Assembly: GCA_020860745.1 (NCBI GenBank) | Contig: JAJBTR010000008.1 | Span: forward strand, 733-7,111 | Reading direction: 5' to 3' | Source: Lachnospiraceae bacterium | GTDB taxonomy: Bacteria; Bacillota; Clostridia; Lachnospirales; Lachnospiraceae | Length of the DNA: 6,379 nt | Part shown: piece after piece, positions 5,569 through 6,379 of the stretch | Position numbering within the stretch: the first letter of the stretch is position 1 | Layout of the letters: every line of letters begins with the position of its first letter | Made by a program: the position numbers and the translations under genes | Notes under the pieces: model-generated | The model's database searches: none | What the model saw: the letters and a program-made list of their open reading frames with translations, nothing else | Told to the model about the DNA's origin: nothing

Positions 5569-6237
5569 ATGGAAAAAGAAGAGGAAGTAAAAGCGGAGCA
5601 GATTGAAAATTTCGGACAGATCCGGATGGATCATAACCGGCAGAATCACAGCATCTACCTGCTGTCTGTTATAGGGGAAATCGAGGGACACGAGTGCCTG
5701 TCCTCCTCGTCTAAGACGACCAAGTACGAGCATGTTCTGCCGTAGCTGGCTGAGGTGGAGGACGATGCCGGCGTGGACGGTGTGCTGGTTCTGCTGAATA
5801 CGGTAGGAGGAGATGTGGAGTCGGGGCTTGCCATTGCGGAGATGATCGCGTCCTTAAGTAAGCCGACGGTCTCCCTGGTGCTGGGAGGAAGCCACTCGAT
5901 CGGTGTGCCGCTGGCGGTCTCTACCGATTATTCCTATATTGTTCCGACGGGCACCATGGTGATTCATCCGGTGCGTTTGTCCGGGACCGTGATCGGAGCG
6001 CCGCAGACATACGATTATTTTAAACAGATGCAGGACCGGATTACCGGTTTTATCGAGGCACACTGCGCGGTGAAAGCGGAGCGGATTGAGGAAATGATGA
6101 TGAATACCAGTATGCTGACAAAAGATCTCGGTACGATTCTGGTGGGGCACGAGGCGGTGGCTGAGGGAATCATCAATGAGGTAGGCGACATCGCGGAGGC
6201 GGTGAAGCGCCTGCATTTCATGATCAATGAGGAGTAG
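5569..6237 (+). pseudogene. tepA: TepA-family ClpP-like serine peptidase interrupted by one in-frame amber codon
   Basis: This is a ClpP-fold protein of the TepA/YmfB type, described in B. subtilis as translocation-enhancing. The start is ATG at 5569 with GGAG 8 nt upstream. The frame codes 222 codons, the family's usual size, but codon 59 (5743-5745) is TAG. The flanks read KTTKYEHVLP-stop-LAEVEDD; B. subtilis TepA reads KTTKYEHVIPQIVAIE, so the lost residue is Gln, a single C-to-T change from CAG. Downstream the frame is intact: LNTVGGDVESGLAIAEM (oxyanion loop near 78-83), GGSHSIGVP (catalytic Ser110), MVIHPVR (His133), LTKDLGT (likely Asp186) and the C-terminus. No other lesion is seen. 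GTG at 5755 is in frame and could restart a 160-aa fragment, but it has no good ribosome binding site. The alternatives are a real recent mutation, a base-call error, or partial amber readthrough. TAG also ends mazF and this gene itself, so wholesale recoding is unlikely. Confidence 0.85.
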
Positions 6238-6286
6238 ACAGATACGTTTTATTCTGCCGGGCCGGGAAACACGTGAAGTACCCGCA

Positions 6287-6329
6287 AAGCGATACTTTAC
6301 TAAAAAAAGATAAGCGATACTTTATTAAA
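6287..6329. repeat. Two 18-bp direct repeats, 25 bp apart
   Basis: AAGCGATACTTTACTAAA (6287-6304) and AAGCGATACTTTATTAAA (6312-6329) differ at one base. They are separated by AAAAGAT, with a start-to-start distance of 25 bp. They lie 50 bp after the tepA stop, in a 142-bp tail without a gene. They could be tandem binding sites upstream of the next gene (outside the window) or a local duplication. No terminator with a clear stem was found after tepA. Confidence 0.75.
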
Positions 6330-6379
6330 CAGGGTTGTTTCATGAAGAAATTTTAAACATAAGATAAATGCTGAATTTA

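Noticed and set aside
5743..5745. Genome-wide amber recoding (pyrrolysine or Gln)
   Set aside because: TAG serves as the normal stop of mazF (2776-2778) and of tepA (6235-6237), and the expected residue is an ordinary Gln, not a catalytic pyrrolysine.
6342..6356. Mini-ORF MKKF in the right-hand tail
   Set aside because: It has four codons, no ribosome binding site, and nothing to support translation.

Overview
This window looks like the chromosome of a clostridial Firmicute, most likely Lachnospiraceae. The evidence is moderate GC content, strong AGGAGG-type ribosome binding sites, close protein similarity to Bacillus/Clostridia families, and the order nnr - alr - mazF followed by yebC and glgA. 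All convincing genes are on the + strand. The family calls come from recalled motifs, because no database search could be run.

Left part (1-2778): the C-terminal end of a bifunctional NAD(P)H-hydrate repair protein (nnr, cut by the window edge), a complete alanine racemase (alr), and a complete MazF-type endoribonuclease. The gap between alr and mazF is 88 bp and has no room for a MazE antitoxin, although in Bacillus subtilis the antitoxin gene sits exactly there. Small inverted repeats lie in the gaps before alr and before mazF.

Middle part (2779-5330): a near-consensus sigma-A promoter (TTGACT, 17 bp, TATCAT) just after the mazF stop drives yebC (translation factor/regulator family) and glgA (glycogen synthase), which are 18 bp apart. 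The yebC leader is about 120 nt long and can form a long hairpin and a shorter, competing hairpin just upstream of the ribosome binding site. An intrinsic terminator with a 10-bp perfect stem lies about 145 bp after glgA.

Right part (5331-6379): a non-coding stretch holds a 33-bp near-perfect palindrome (15-bp arms), an 18-bp palindrome and a 12-bp palindrome, and may be a dispersed intergenic repeat. It is followed by a ClpP-like TepA-family gene with a single in-frame amber codon at codon 59, where relatives have glutamine (CAG to TAG). The rest of that frame is intact. After it come two 18-bp direct repeats 25 bp apart.

Most of this is ordinary housekeeping sequence, and I see no clear new multi-gene system. 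The points most worth a second look are the amber-interrupted tepA, the two-state leader of yebC, the mazF without a neighbouring antitoxin, and the palindrome cluster.
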